This document shows positions 17,301 to 25,270 of a stretch of DNA of 64,000 nucleotides, piece after piece. This DNA is from Bradyrhizobium ontarionense (GTDB taxonomy: Bacteria; Pseudomonadota; Alphaproteobacteria; Rhizobiales; Xanthobacteraceae). The translations under genes and the position numbers were made by a program. A model generated the notes under the pieces. The model ran no database searches. It was given only the letters and a program-made list of their open reading frames with translations, and was not told the DNA's origin. The stretch lies in contig NZ_CP088156.1 in the NCBI RefSeq assembly GCF_021088345.1, positions 3,720,001 through 3,784,000 of the forward strand, given 5' to 3'. How positions within the stretch are numbered: the stretch's first letter is position 1; every line of letters begins with the position of its first letter.

Positions 17301-19396
17301 GGTGATAGCGCTGCGAGCCAGGGGTCGTCGGCAATGACCCGATGGGCAGCCGCCAGCGCGTCGAGATCGCCGGCGAGCTTGTCAGCCTCCTCCGACCCGA
17401 GCGTCGCGATCACATCGCGGGTAAGCCGGCTATCACGACTTTCCCCGTCCAGCCGCTCGGCGGTCGACTGCAGATCCTTGTGCAGACGCATCACTGTCGC
17501 GGCGTCGGGCAGACTAGCAATCTCCGGCAGATCGTCGTCAACGTATTTGAGATCGCCGGCCAGTCGCAACCGCGCCTGGCTGGCCTGATCGACCGCCGAA
17601 GCCAGCAGGTCTGTCTCGCTCAGAAATCGTGACGGCCGATCGGTGAACCAGGCATACGCATCGCGATCGGCGATCAACGTCGTCAGTGCGTCGGGCGGCA
17701 GATCGGAGGCACCCGACGAACGCGGCAGGCTGCGGCTGGCGATGTCGGCGACGTCGTCATCGAGGCGCGATATCTCGTAGCTGGTCGCGATGATGTCGCG
17801 CTCAAGCCGATTGATCTGTTCGGCCTGCGCGCGCAGGTCCATGGTGTCGACGATCGACAGCAGCCGGCTGACCACGGTCTCTGCGTGCTTCAATACCTGC
17901 TTGTCGGAGCCGGTCAGTTCGACCGTGAGCTCGCGGATGGCGCGGGGCAGCTTCTCGGACAGATGCGCGAGCGCAGACTCGTTGCGTGATACCACGAGGA
18001 CGCGCAGGCCAAGCGCGAGATGGTGGCACACCAGATTGGCGATCGCGGCGGTCCGGTCGGGTCCGCGCGCACCTTGCACGACGAGGCCGTCCGAGCGCCG
18101 GAGTTGGCGCACGATCTCCATCTGGTCGGAGTTCGTCGGCAAGGGAAAGAACAGATCACCCTGATCGGCCGTGACCTGCGCAACCGGCGCGATATCGATG
18201 GGGTCGCCGATCACTCCGGACAGCCGCCGGCGCAGGCGATCCTTCGCCTCGTGGTCCGGAGCCCCAAGCAGAAGGTGAGCCAGCGCGTCCAGGCAGCACT
18301 CGCTCCCTGGCGCGTATTCCATCGCTCGCTTCAGGCGCGCGATGTCGCGCAGCAGCAGTGCGTCCGAGCGTGGCCGCGCAAAGATCACCCAGCGATCGGA
18401 GACCGTCAGCTGATCGCTCGCATCCTGCAGCGTGACTGCCGAGTCGGGCACGGTGGGCCGATAGATCCCTTGCGGATCGAGCTGCGAGCTGATGGCGCTG
18501 AGAATCGGCTCGAAGCTCTCGGGCTGGAAGGGCGAAAGCTCACCACCGCGCTCGATCGTCTCCAGCAGCCGCTCGGCGTTGTCACCGGCCAAAGTCGCGG
18601 CCGATGTCAGCGCCTCGAATGCCGCGAGATTGACCGTTGCGCCGACCATGCGGGGCCGGATCCGAATTTCGCTGTCGGAGTTTTCGAGAACCTCGATCTC
18701 GACCAGGCGTTCGAGCAGCGGCAGATCCAGCTCATGGCCCTGTCTTCGCCATCGTGATACGCCGACACCCCATACGATCTCGCAGCTCCGATCGCTGCCG
18801 CCTGCTCCCGCCACGCGGGCCATCTCGCGCAGCCGTCGGTGGACCGCGATGGTCTGACGACGTGGTCGTTCCGCAGTGGCCCACGCGGCCCACGAGTCGG
18901 CGAGATAGCGATCAAGACGCTCGACGATGTCCGGGCGCTGCTCCAAGTGCAATCGCACGTTCCAGAGCCGGGCGGACGCGTCGTGCGCAATCGCCGGCGA
19001 GCAATGCTCGGCTCGTGCGTGCCCCGCCGCGATCAGCCGATCCTTCTCCGCCTCATGCACCGTTGTCGTGACGCGCTGCCGAACCAGCGGGCGGCGGTCC
19101 GGATCGGCCGACACCTCGATCCACATCGCCAGATCGGAAATCACGGCGGGCGGATCGGTGGCGACGAGCCGTTCGACGGAAAGCCACACGGGGCCATCCG
19201 CGTCGAAGGTATTTTGGGTGATGCCGGGCAGTTTCTCCAGCTCGTGCTGATGGAAAACGAAGCGATGACCGCCCCCAAGCCGATGGTCGGACAAACGTTC
19301 GACCACGCGTGCGTTGTGCCGAACGATCTTGGTGAGATAGCCAAGAACATTCTGCAACGGTCCGACCGCCGGCTCCAACCGATGGACAGCGTTCAT
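14336..19396 (-). CDS. Giant membrane-anchored protein with degenerate superfamily 1 (DNA2/UPF1-like) helicase core
   Basis: 1686 aa, ATG with GGGGAGG 5 nt upstream. Residues 1-420: no known domain, containing FHQHELEKLPG and DGPVWLSVERL. Residues 420-470: Q-motif-like SDQMEIVRQL, then a Walker A position reading GARGPDRTAAIANLV, where active relatives have GPPGTGKT; the lysine is lost. Residues 500-1100: long helical insert. Near 1117-1127 the Walker B reads DLVVIDDASQS (relatives DEAS), followed by KVVVIEDDRR and RLREHARR. Motifs V and VI are absent. A disordered linker, a TM helix (MAAAAVVAVMMVATSIYYW, about 1435-1453) and a periplasmic C-terminal domain (about 1510-1686, with DPHGKRYLGTVTWHVEP and IDIPIVYSGG) complete it. 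ATP hydrolysis is doubtful. First gene of a three-gene operon. Confidence 0.85.
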   Translation of the reverse strand: MNAVHRLEPAVGPLQNVLGYLTKIVRHNARVVERLSDHRLGGGHRFVFHQHELEKLPGITQNTFDADGPVWLSVERLVATDPPAVISDLAMWIEVSADPDRRPLVRQRVTTTVHEAEKDRLIAAGHARAEHCSPAIAHDASARLWNVRLHLEQRPDIVERLDRYLADSWAAWATAERPRRQTIAVHRRLREMARVAGAGGSDRSCEIVWGVGVSRWRRQGHELDLPLLERLVEIEVLENSDSEIRIRPRMVGATVNLAAFEALTSAATLAGDNAERLLETIERGGELSPFQPESFEPILSAISSQLDPQGIYRPTVPDSAVTLQDASDQLTVSDRWVIFARPRSDALLLRDIARLKRAMEYAPGSECCLDALAHLLLGAPDHEAKDRLRRRLSGVIGDPIDIAPVAQVTADQGDLFFPLPTNSDQMEIVRQLRRSDGLVVQGARGPDRTAAIANLVCHHLALGLRVLVVSRNESALAHLSEKLPRAIRELTVELTGSDKQVLKHAETVVSRLLSIVDTMDLRAQAEQINRLERDIIATSYEISRLDDDVADIASRSLPRSSGASDLPPDALTTLIADRDAYAWFTDRPSRFLSETDLLASAVDQASQARLRLAGDLKYVDDDLPEIASLPDAATVMRLHKDLQSTAERLDGESRDSRLTRDVIATLGSEEADKLAGDLDALAAAHRVIADDPWLAALSPVGAHADETSVDGAALVDFARDASSLLSRRAGFLARPVETPADAFANQELLTIVERLSVGERPFATFSLPGRGLKQTVDAITLAGFAPKTAADWGHVRDYLTWRRHLHSLNARWRLLAAEIGAPTPEPESSHTFHGHERIIKCVEVAIVMAALAKRNVLTTVPKLSMPDGEVAELLGDGRRLTALAAAVRNAASRLAHQRSELTRLNQLFSGCGALAADVEADVLSQIGRDDVDPREIEKRWIAIRSRLQALHDRRQDVELLDEVCRTLTEAGAGEFARRIRSEPADQEGGDPVLVADWIMAWNWAVLMRQTDGVGQHQRLRDLSDQRVALEMRLRELLEQVVVARMHLGFAQNTSSNVRQALTVFMITLRKMAATCSGPTACRLRQVAREALESCYEGIPCQLMPAWRVAEQLPARLGAFDLVVIDDASQSDLRELTAMLRGRKVVVIEDDRRTGEIVEQADRSIEAIEHAVLRSVPVAIRQFLLPGAALCDLVKLLFPDRMIRLREHARRVDPVALPSTASWPQSAEPQAPSGGAYPAASALAGSAEGHLPSMSSAPRPAYSLEDEIATVAESLSFARASRGQRDEPTISMEGPAPDWLSNRTGGSTPSNEARGSARGAAHDEPAAAASAAAPAPPAWLQPAVSVTAAGNETHHGADRLADSALSPLDDAPAAATVTVVANEAERPGKTETRPASEPVRRPAGIDHSPLSAPWRPRLDDIAKRPRRSLRRRVMAAAAVVAVMMVATSIYYWQPAANRITTSWHAVLNQLPVSWNAASPAAALAAGTEPRKVTAERMMPNGKSAAGGDGAAEAIMSHAVLYQEDPQDPHGKRYLGTVTWHVEPAAGSVPASIKGDVEIDKRMKATLSLRPNLENEMPASHLMEVKFNWPDDPTHVGVDSLKGVSMKARESGRGAPLSALTAKVTPEFFMIALSAGDVDTKRNVLLLKGKEWIDIPIVYSGGSRAVLAIEKGADGERAFKDAFAAWGQ

Positions 19397-20323
19397 AATG
19401 CCTCCCCGAGGATAGCGGCGAGTAAGCGAAGCAATCGGTTCATCCCAATTCCCGGTCCTGACGTTCGTCCCGCTTTGCGGCGAACTCGGTCGCGCGCGTC
19501 AAGACCATAAGAGGTACACTCGAACATTAACGGTCCTGGCGTGGCTTGTGATGCCAGTCGATCCCGGTACTCGCGGGCATACTCCAGCGAATGGCAGCCA
19601 AACCCGCACTAATCGATCGACAATAGGATTACGTAATGCGGCGTAATGATGAGAGGGAGACCGAGAGCTGCTCGAAATGCAAAATCGAGCCAACTGATTT
19701 GTTATCGTTTCAATAACTTTCGCATTTGGTCCGAGTCCGCCGTTTAGAATCTATTTAAATCAGCACCATCTGTTTGCGGAGCGACTGCCTTGATCGTGCG
19801 CGACAGGTCGTCGCATGGGTCTCGACGACATCTCCATCAGCAGATCATGCGCAGTCTCGCCGCAATCGAGCAGCCTTCGCTCCCACTTTATCGTTGAATT
19901 CCAGTGCCCGGTCCGAACCGCGCCACGGAGGGAACGCAATTCGTCATGGCGCGCCTCGATCGCTGACGAAGTGTGGCGTAGTTCGGTACGTCACGCCTCA
20001 GACGCACAAATACATCTCTACGCTGTATCGACCGACGTCATGCTCGCGATATTTGTAATGATCAACAATCAGTAAGTAGTGAAAGTACTTACTCCCGACA
20101 ACGACGGCCGTCAGCGCGACCGCCGGTGCCAGGCGCGCCATCGCCGAACAACGGGCTCCGCACGTCGCCGCCCAAGTGCTGACACGTGAGCATCGCCTGC
20201 GAGCCCAAGTATCGACATTGCCGGTTTCTAACGCAAATGGCTCGCAGATGCGCGTGGCAGGGTTCACCGCGACGCGGGTGAAGGGGCGTGCGTCCGCGCG
20301 TCAATTATGGGGAGGTTCAACTG
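19397..20323. other. Divergent intergenic region, about 930 bp, AT-rich patch and inverted repeat
   Basis: This lies between the leftward giant gene and the rightward porin. Small frames on both strands show no family signal. An AT-rich stretch near 19690-19770 (including TTTAGAATCTATTTAAAT) is the most promoter-like part. An 8-bp-arm inverted repeat is at 20071-20093. The porin SD, GGGGAGG, is at 20309-20315. Confidence 0.5.
20071..20093. promoter_or_regulatory. Inverted repeat, possible operator upstream of porin/T2SS genes
   Basis: AGTAAGTA - 7-nt spacer - TACTTACT, perfect 8-bp arms, 231 nt before the porin start. The spacing and symmetry suit a dimeric regulator. Its AT-rich arms stand out from the GC-rich surroundings. 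No regulator is assigned. Confidence 0.4.
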
Positions 20324-22135
20324 ATGGTCTTGATTAGCTGCAAGGGGAGACGCGTTGATTGCACCGTGTCTTCACACGGCGATAGTTCGGTTTTCGGCCA
20401 TGGCATTCGTGCGGTTCGCAGCCGCGGCAAGCTGTTGTCGTCGCTGCTGGCCGCCGTCTCGACAGTGGCGCTGAGCGCGGCGTCGGCCCAGGCCGCCGAA
20501 AATGCGCCGCCACGGTCGACCGATGGAGCGGCTGCCGTCAAGGCGCTGATGGCGAAGATCGACTCCATGGAGCAGCGCATCAACAACCTTCAGGTTGAGC
20601 TCAAGGACGCGAAAGCCAAGAAGACAACCGGCGTCGGGCAGTCCGCATCGCTCGCGTCCAGGCGTCCGGCCGAAGCGATGGCGCTTGCCAATTCCGCCAG
20701 GGCGTCCGATCCCGCGCAGTCCTCCAAGTCCGCCGGCGACGCCATGGCGTTCGCCGGTGCGAAGGACTCCAAGGCCAGCGAGAAGACGGCCGACGGCGCG
20801 CAGTCGCCCTCCCCGTCATCACGGCTGGCAGCGGCGTTCGCCGATTCCGATCCCAAGCCCAGATTCATGCCGGTAGCCGATCTCAAGGCCCCGCCCCAGG
20901 CCTCCAACAAGGACCTGTTCGGCGCCGCGCCATCGCCGGTCGCGGGCATGAAGATCGGCATGTACGGCGAGATCAAGTTCGGCTCGATACAGAATCCCGA
21001 CGCCAACGGCCAGTGGCAGAACGGATTCGACATGGCACGCCTGGTGCTGCTGCCCACCTACCAGGTCAGCGACTCCATCACCTTCAATGCAGAGCTGGAG
21101 TGGGAGCACGGCGGCACCGCATTCGACAACGACGACAAGCTGCATGGTGCAGTCGAGGTCGAGCAGGCCTTCTTCGACATCAAGTTCAGCGACTACTTCA
21201 CTCTGCGCTCACCGGGCGTCGATCTGATCCCGATCTCCTTCACCAATCTCTATCATGAGCCGACGCTGTTCTACAGCGTAGCGCGCCCGGAACTGGCCAA
21301 CGGCCTGATCCCGACGACCTGGTATGCGCCCTCGATGGGCTTCCACGGCAAGATCGTCGACGGCTTGAGCTATCAGTTCCAGGTCAGCCAAAGCGCCGAG
21401 GATTTCGGCGACAGTTTCGACCATCGTGGCGACAATGGCCACATCAATTCCGGCGGCTATGCGGGCGGCATCAACGGCACGGATGCGCTCGGCCTCTCGA
21501 AAGCGCCGATCGGCGACAACCGGCAGCTCAGCAATCAACTCGCCTATACATTGCGGCTGAGCTACACGCCATCGTTCCTGCCCGGCTTCGCCGGCAGCTC
21601 GGCGATCTACTATTCGCCGGACGTCACGCCGCGCGGCGCCTATGCGACCCAACCCGACGGCACCGAGGTCCCACTCGGCAAGAACGCGATGACCATCTTC
21701 GATACCGAGGCTCGGTACCGCGTTCCGAACACCGGCCTGGAGCTGCGGGCCGAATATGCCTATGTCAACTTCTCCAATCCGGAAAACCTGCGCGCCAACA
21801 ATGATCTCGTCGACGACAACAATGTCGGCAAGAGCATGTGGGGCTACTCGGGCGAGATCGCCTATCATTTCCGGGCGCCCAACGACTACGACATCGTGCC
21901 GTTCTATCGCTACACCCGCCAGAACTTCCAGACCTCAGCCATGCTCGGATCGGACTTTACGAATGGCCTGAACAACCCGACGGGCCACGGCGACATGACG
22001 TTCCACGACGTCGGCATCGCCGTGTTTCCCAACCCGAGCCTGGTCTACAAGCTGAACTACACCAAGGTGATCGACCACAGCGCGACCGGGGCGATGTCCG
22101 ATCGCGTTCTCGCTGGTGTCGGCTGGCTCTGGTAA
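20324..22135 (+). CDS. Outer-membrane porin with N-terminal coiled coil (phosphate/polyanion porin-like)
   Basis: A 603-aa exported protein. An N-terminal signal (LLSSLLAAVSTVALSAASAQA) is followed by a short coiled coil (AAVKALMAKIDSMEQRINNLQ), a Lys/Ser/Ala-rich linker, and a C-terminal beta-barrel of about 400 residues rich in alternating aromatic strands (GMKIGMYGEIKFG at its start, VLAGVGWLW ending in an aromatic as outer-membrane barrels do). The layout resembles OprP/OprO-like and other trimeric porins whose coiled coil reaches toward the peptidoglycan. The ATG at 20324 has GGGGAGG 8 nt upstream and is chosen over 20288. The gene lies 170 nt before the secretin gene; hairpins in between suggest separate transcription or attenuation. 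Confidence 0.85.
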   Translation: MVLISCKGRRVDCTVSSHGDSSVFGHGIRAVRSRGKLLSSLLAAVSTVALSAASAQAAENAPPRSTDGAAAVKALMAKIDSMEQRINNLQVELKDAKAKKTTGVGQSASLASRRPAEAMALANSARASDPAQSSKSAGDAMAFAGAKDSKASEKTADGAQSPSPSSRLAAAFADSDPKPRFMPVADLKAPPQASNKDLFGAAPSPVAGMKIGMYGEIKFGSIQNPDANGQWQNGFDMARLVLLPTYQVSDSITFNAELEWEHGGTAFDNDDKLHGAVEVEQAFFDIKFSDYFTLRSPGVDLIPISFTNLYHEPTLFYSVARPELANGLIPTTWYAPSMGFHGKIVDGLSYQFQVSQSAEDFGDSFDHRGDNGHINSGGYAGGINGTDALGLSKAPIGDNRQLSNQLAYTLRLSYTPSFLPGFAGSSAIYYSPDVTPRGAYATQPDGTEVPLGKNAMTIFDTEARYRVPNTGLELRAEYAYVNFSNPENLRANNDLVDDNNVGKSMWGYSGEIAYHFRAPNDYDIVPFYRYTRQNFQTSAMLGSDFTNGLNNPTGHGDMTFHDVGIAVFPNPSLVYKLNYTKVIDHSATGAMSDRVLAGVGWLW

Positions 22136-22156
22136 CGGACCGCAACAACAACAGGC

Positions 22157-22175
22157 CGCCGCCATACAGGCGGCG
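22157..22175 (+). terminator. Hairpin after porin gene (no T-run)
   Basis: CGCCGCC - ATACA - GGCGGCG, perfect 7-bp stem, 22 nt after the porin stop. It lacks a T-tract, so it is a weak terminator or RNA-stability structure. Confidence 0.45.
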
Positions 22176-22213
22176 TCCTCTCCTCGCAGCAGGCGAGCGG
22201 CAACGACCCGGGA

Positions 22214-22233
22214 CGGAAGGCAATCGCCTTCCG
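22214..22233 (+). terminator. Second hairpin between porin and gspD
   Basis: CGGAAGGC - AATC - GCCTTCCG, perfect 8-bp stem with a tetraloop. With the preceding hairpin it makes a two-stem structure between the porin and the type II secretion operon. No T-run follows. Confidence 0.45.
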
Positions 22234-22305
22234 CCCGGCGGTGCCTCAAAACTAAGAACGTACGCGGCAGATCGGGTGGGCGGGCGAGTGGTTGAGATTG
22301 CTGAT

Positions 22306-24633
22306 GTGAGCCCCGGTTGGCTGCGATGCCGCACGCTTGCAGCGCTGGCCGTGGTGTCGATGGCGCTGGCAGGCTGCAATTCAGCGACGATCGGGAGCGA
22401 CGGTCGCGGCGACGACGTGCTCGACAAGGTCGGCCGGCTCGATCTTTCGCCCCGGTACCCCAAGCAGGTTCTTCCCGAGCAGTCACCGGCAGCGCGCCGG
22501 GCCCGCGCGGAAATCTACGGCGGCAACGACGACGCAAGAGACGCGAGAGAGGCGAGAGCGGAAGCGCCCCCCGCAACTTCGCTTCCGGTCCAGCAGGTGG
22601 CGGTCCAATCGCAGCCCGTCGGCAACGGGTTCGAGCTGAACTTCGAGAACTCGCCGATCGCAACGGTTGCCAAGGTCGTGCTCGGCGACGTCCTTGGCGT
22701 CGGCTACACCATCGATCCGCGGATCCAGGGAACCGTCAGCCTGTCCTCGGTCCGTCCGGTCCCGAAATCGGATGTTGCCTACGTGCTCGAGAACGCGCTC
22801 CGCCTGTCCGGGACGGCGCTGGTCCGCGATACCTCGGGCTACCGGTTGATTCCGCTCGGCGACGCGGTCGGCGCCGGCAACGTGGATCCCGCCGGAGGCT
22901 CGGCAGAACCCGGCTACGGCATCTCGGTCCTCCCGCTGCAATATGTATCAGCACCGACATTGTTGAAGCTGCTCGACAGCTTTGCGCTGAAGCCGGGCAC
23001 GGTGCGCGCCGACCCCGGCCGCAACCTGTTGCTGATCCAGGGGACCGGGGCCGAGCGGCGGACCGCGATCGATGCCGCGCTGAGCTTCGATGCTGACTGG
23101 ATGCGCGGACAGTCGGTCGGGATCTTTCCCATCGTCAACGGCAATCCCGAGCCGATCGTTGCCGAGCTCGAAAAGATCATGGACGCGGGCGACAGCGGTC
23201 TTGGCCAGAACATGGTCAAATTCCAGACGGTTAGCCGGATGAACGCCGTGATGGTCATCAGCCGCAAGCCGGCGCTGCTGCGTACCGCAGAGACATGGAT
23301 CAAGCGGTTGGACAGCGCCAACACGCTGCGCAACAGCGTCCATGTCTACCGCGTCAAATATGGCGAGGCGCGCCAGATGGCGCGGGTCTTGAACGACATG
23401 TTCGTTGGCAGCGCGGGCAGCGCAGCCGAGGCATCGTCCAATGACCTAGCCCCCGGCTCCGGAGCTTCATCGAGCTCGAGCAGCGAGCGGCTGTCGGCTG
23501 CCGGCACGACGTCTCAACCGAGCGGCTTCTCGAGCCAGCAGCAGGGCAACAACGGTCTGGTCGCAAACCGCGGCTTTGGCGGGACGCCGCCGCCGACTCA
23601 GGCGAACCTTGATGCGGGTTCGGATTCACGTGGTCCCTCCACGGGCGGCAAGCCGCTCATGGAGGGCGTGCGGATCACCCCCGACGTCGTCAACAACACG
23701 CTTCTGATCTATGCCGACAAGGAAAACTATCGACTGATCGAAAGCACGCTCCGGCAGTGCGATCGCCCGCAGCTGCAGGTCGCGATCGACGCCACCATTG
23801 CCGAGGTCACGCTCAACGACACCCTGAGCTTCGGCGTGCAGTCCTATCTCACCAGCAAGAACCTCGGTCTGAAGCCCGACCAGGGGTCAGTGCTCAACAC
23901 CACCTCGACATCGGCACCTACGACGGTCGCCTCGGCGGCGGGAACGATCACCAACGCCTTTCTCAGCCGCGCCTTCCCCGGGTTCAACTTCCTGGTCGGA
24001 TCGGAATCCCAGCCGAGCGCGATCCTGAGTGCGTTGCATACGGTGACCGACGTCAAGGTGTTGTCCAACCCCTCGCTGGTGGTGATCGACAACCAGGCCG
24101 CGACATTGCAGGTCGGCGACCAGGTGCCGGTTTCGACCGGTAGCGCCACGGTGCTGACAACCAACAACACCGTCGTCAACACGATTGACTACCGTAACAC
24201 CGGAATCATCTTGCGGGTCGCTCCCAGGGTCAACGAGAACGGCAATGTGCGGCTGGAGATCGAGCAGGAGATCAGCAACGTCTCTCCGGCGACAGCCAAC
24301 AGCCTCACGCCAACGGTCGCGCAGCGCAAGGTGAAGAGCTCGGTCGCGGTGGCCAGCGGCCAGACCGTGCTGCTGGCCGGCCTCATCAGCGAAACGCATC
24401 AAGGCACGCGCAATGGCGTTCCGGGGATCGACCAGATCCCGGGCCTTGGGGACCTGTTCAGCAACAACGACCGCAGCCGCGGACGGACCGAGCTGATCAT
24501 CTTCATTCGCCCCCAGATCATCCGCGACGGCACCGATGCTCACTACGTCGCCGAGGAGCTGCGGTCGAAATTGCGCGGCACAATCAATCCGGTGTCCGCG
24601 AGTGCGCTTCAGACGTCGCGGATCAATCGATGA
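22306..24633 (+). CDS. gspD: Type II secretion secretin GspD (lipoprotein)
   Basis: The outer-membrane secretin channel of the T2SS, about 775 aa. The N-terminus is a lipoprotein signal ending in the lipobox LAGC (residues 21-24 from the GTG at 22306). N0 domain: FELNFENSPIATVAKVVLGDVLG. N1-N3 modules follow, with a Ser/Gly-rich insert in N3 near residues 380-430. The C-terminal secretin core ends with VPGIDQIPGLGDLFS and TELIIFIRPQIIRDG. The open frame reaches back to 21838 across the porin end, so an internal GTG start is needed; 22306 gives a standard lipoprotein signal, and GTG at 22288 is an alternative. The stop overlaps the Sel1-repeat gene start (ATGA). Confidence 0.93.
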   Translation: MSPGWLRCRTLAALAVVSMALAGCNSATIGSDGRGDDVLDKVGRLDLSPRYPKQVLPEQSPAARRARAEIYGGNDDARDAREARAEAPPATSLPVQQVAVQSQPVGNGFELNFENSPIATVAKVVLGDVLGVGYTIDPRIQGTVSLSSVRPVPKSDVAYVLENALRLSGTALVRDTSGYRLIPLGDAVGAGNVDPAGGSAEPGYGISVLPLQYVSAPTLLKLLDSFALKPGTVRADPGRNLLLIQGTGAERRTAIDAALSFDADWMRGQSVGIFPIVNGNPEPIVAELEKIMDAGDSGLGQNMVKFQTVSRMNAVMVISRKPALLRTAETWIKRLDSANTLRNSVHVYRVKYGEARQMARVLNDMFVGSAGSAAEASSNDLAPGSGASSSSSSERLSAAGTTSQPSGFSSQQQGNNGLVANRGFGGTPPPTQANLDAGSDSRGPSTGGKPLMEGVRITPDVVNNTLLIYADKENYRLIESTLRQCDRPQLQVAIDATIAEVTLNDTLSFGVQSYLTSKNLGLKPDQGSVLNTTSTSAPTTVASAAGTITNAFLSRAFPGFNFLVGSESQPSAILSALHTVTDVKVLSNPSLVVIDNQAATLQVGDQVPVSTGSATVLTTNNTVVNTIDYRNTGIILRVAPRVNENGNVRLEIEQEISNVSPATANSLTPTVAQRKVKSSVAVASGQTVLLAGLISETHQGTRNGVPGIDQIPGLGDLFSNNDRSRGRTELIIFIRPQIIRDGTDAHYVAEELRSKLRGTINPVSASALQTSRINR

Positions 24634-25157
24634 ATCGGCGTTCGACAACAGCATTTGCTGTCGTGGCGCTTGCCTTCGGCGTCGCTACGGTCGACGCCCG
24701 GCCGCCTGGAGCAGGATGGGCGGCATTCGCACGTGGTGATTATGTCAGGGCAGCGCGTCTTCTGGCGCCGATGGCGCAACGCGGACATCCGCGCGCCATG
24801 ACCGTGCTCGGCTACATGTACGACAACGGATTCGGCGTCCCGCAATCGTACGAGGCCGCGGTCGAGCTCTACACCGGAGCCGCCGAACGCGGCGACCCGG
24901 CGGCACAGCATCTGCTCGGTCTGACATACGACAAGGGCCACGGCGTGAACCAGGACCATGTGCTGGCCTACAAATGGCTGACTCTTGCAGCAGCCGCGGC
25001 GCCGATGCGCGAACGTGAACCCTATTTGCGCATTCGCGATGCCGTCGCATCCAAACTGTCACCTGATCAGATCATCGACGGCCAGCGGCTCGCGGTCGAA
25101 TGGCAGCAACGACCGCCCGGCGGTATTGGCACCGCCGCGCCGGCTTCCGGTTTGTAG
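24630..25157 (+). CDS. Exported Sel1-repeat (SLR/TPR-like) protein inside the T2SS operon
   Basis: A 175-aa protein with a short signal peptide (TTAFAVVALAFGVATVDA) and two clear Sel1-like repeats: HPRAMTVLGYMYDNGFGVPQSYEAA, then DPAAQHLLGLTYDKGHGVNQDHVLA (each seen here as the usual 36-residue unit), plus a partial third. Sel1/TPR solenoids mediate protein contacts. Its start overlaps the gspD stop by 4 nt and gspE follows after 113 nt, so it is in the secretion operon. It may act as a periplasmic assembly factor, for instance for the secretin. That role is inferred from position only. Confidence 0.85.
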   Translation: MNRRSTTAFAVVALAFGVATVDARPPGAGWAAFARGDYVRAARLLAPMAQRGHPRAMTVLGYMYDNGFGVPQSYEAAVELYTGAAERGDPAAQHLLGLTYDKGHGVNQDHVLAYKWLTLAAAAAPMREREPYLRIRDAVASKLSPDQIIDGQRLAVEWQQRPPGGIGTAAPASGL

Positions 25158-25270
25158 TTCTTCTAATCTTATGATCTCACAAGTGTCATCTTTGACATCA
25201 AGAACGAAGTGCTTCGCACGCTCGCCTTCGGCAATGAGGTGATCGACAACGATCCGTCACGGGACGCGCC

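Noticed and set aside
14336..19396. Calling the helicase-like protein a phage-defence helicase
   Set aside because: The P-loop lysine is lost, motifs V/VI are missing, and no nuclease, methylase or phage-related gene is adjacent. The membrane anchor also argues against a DNA-unwinding role.
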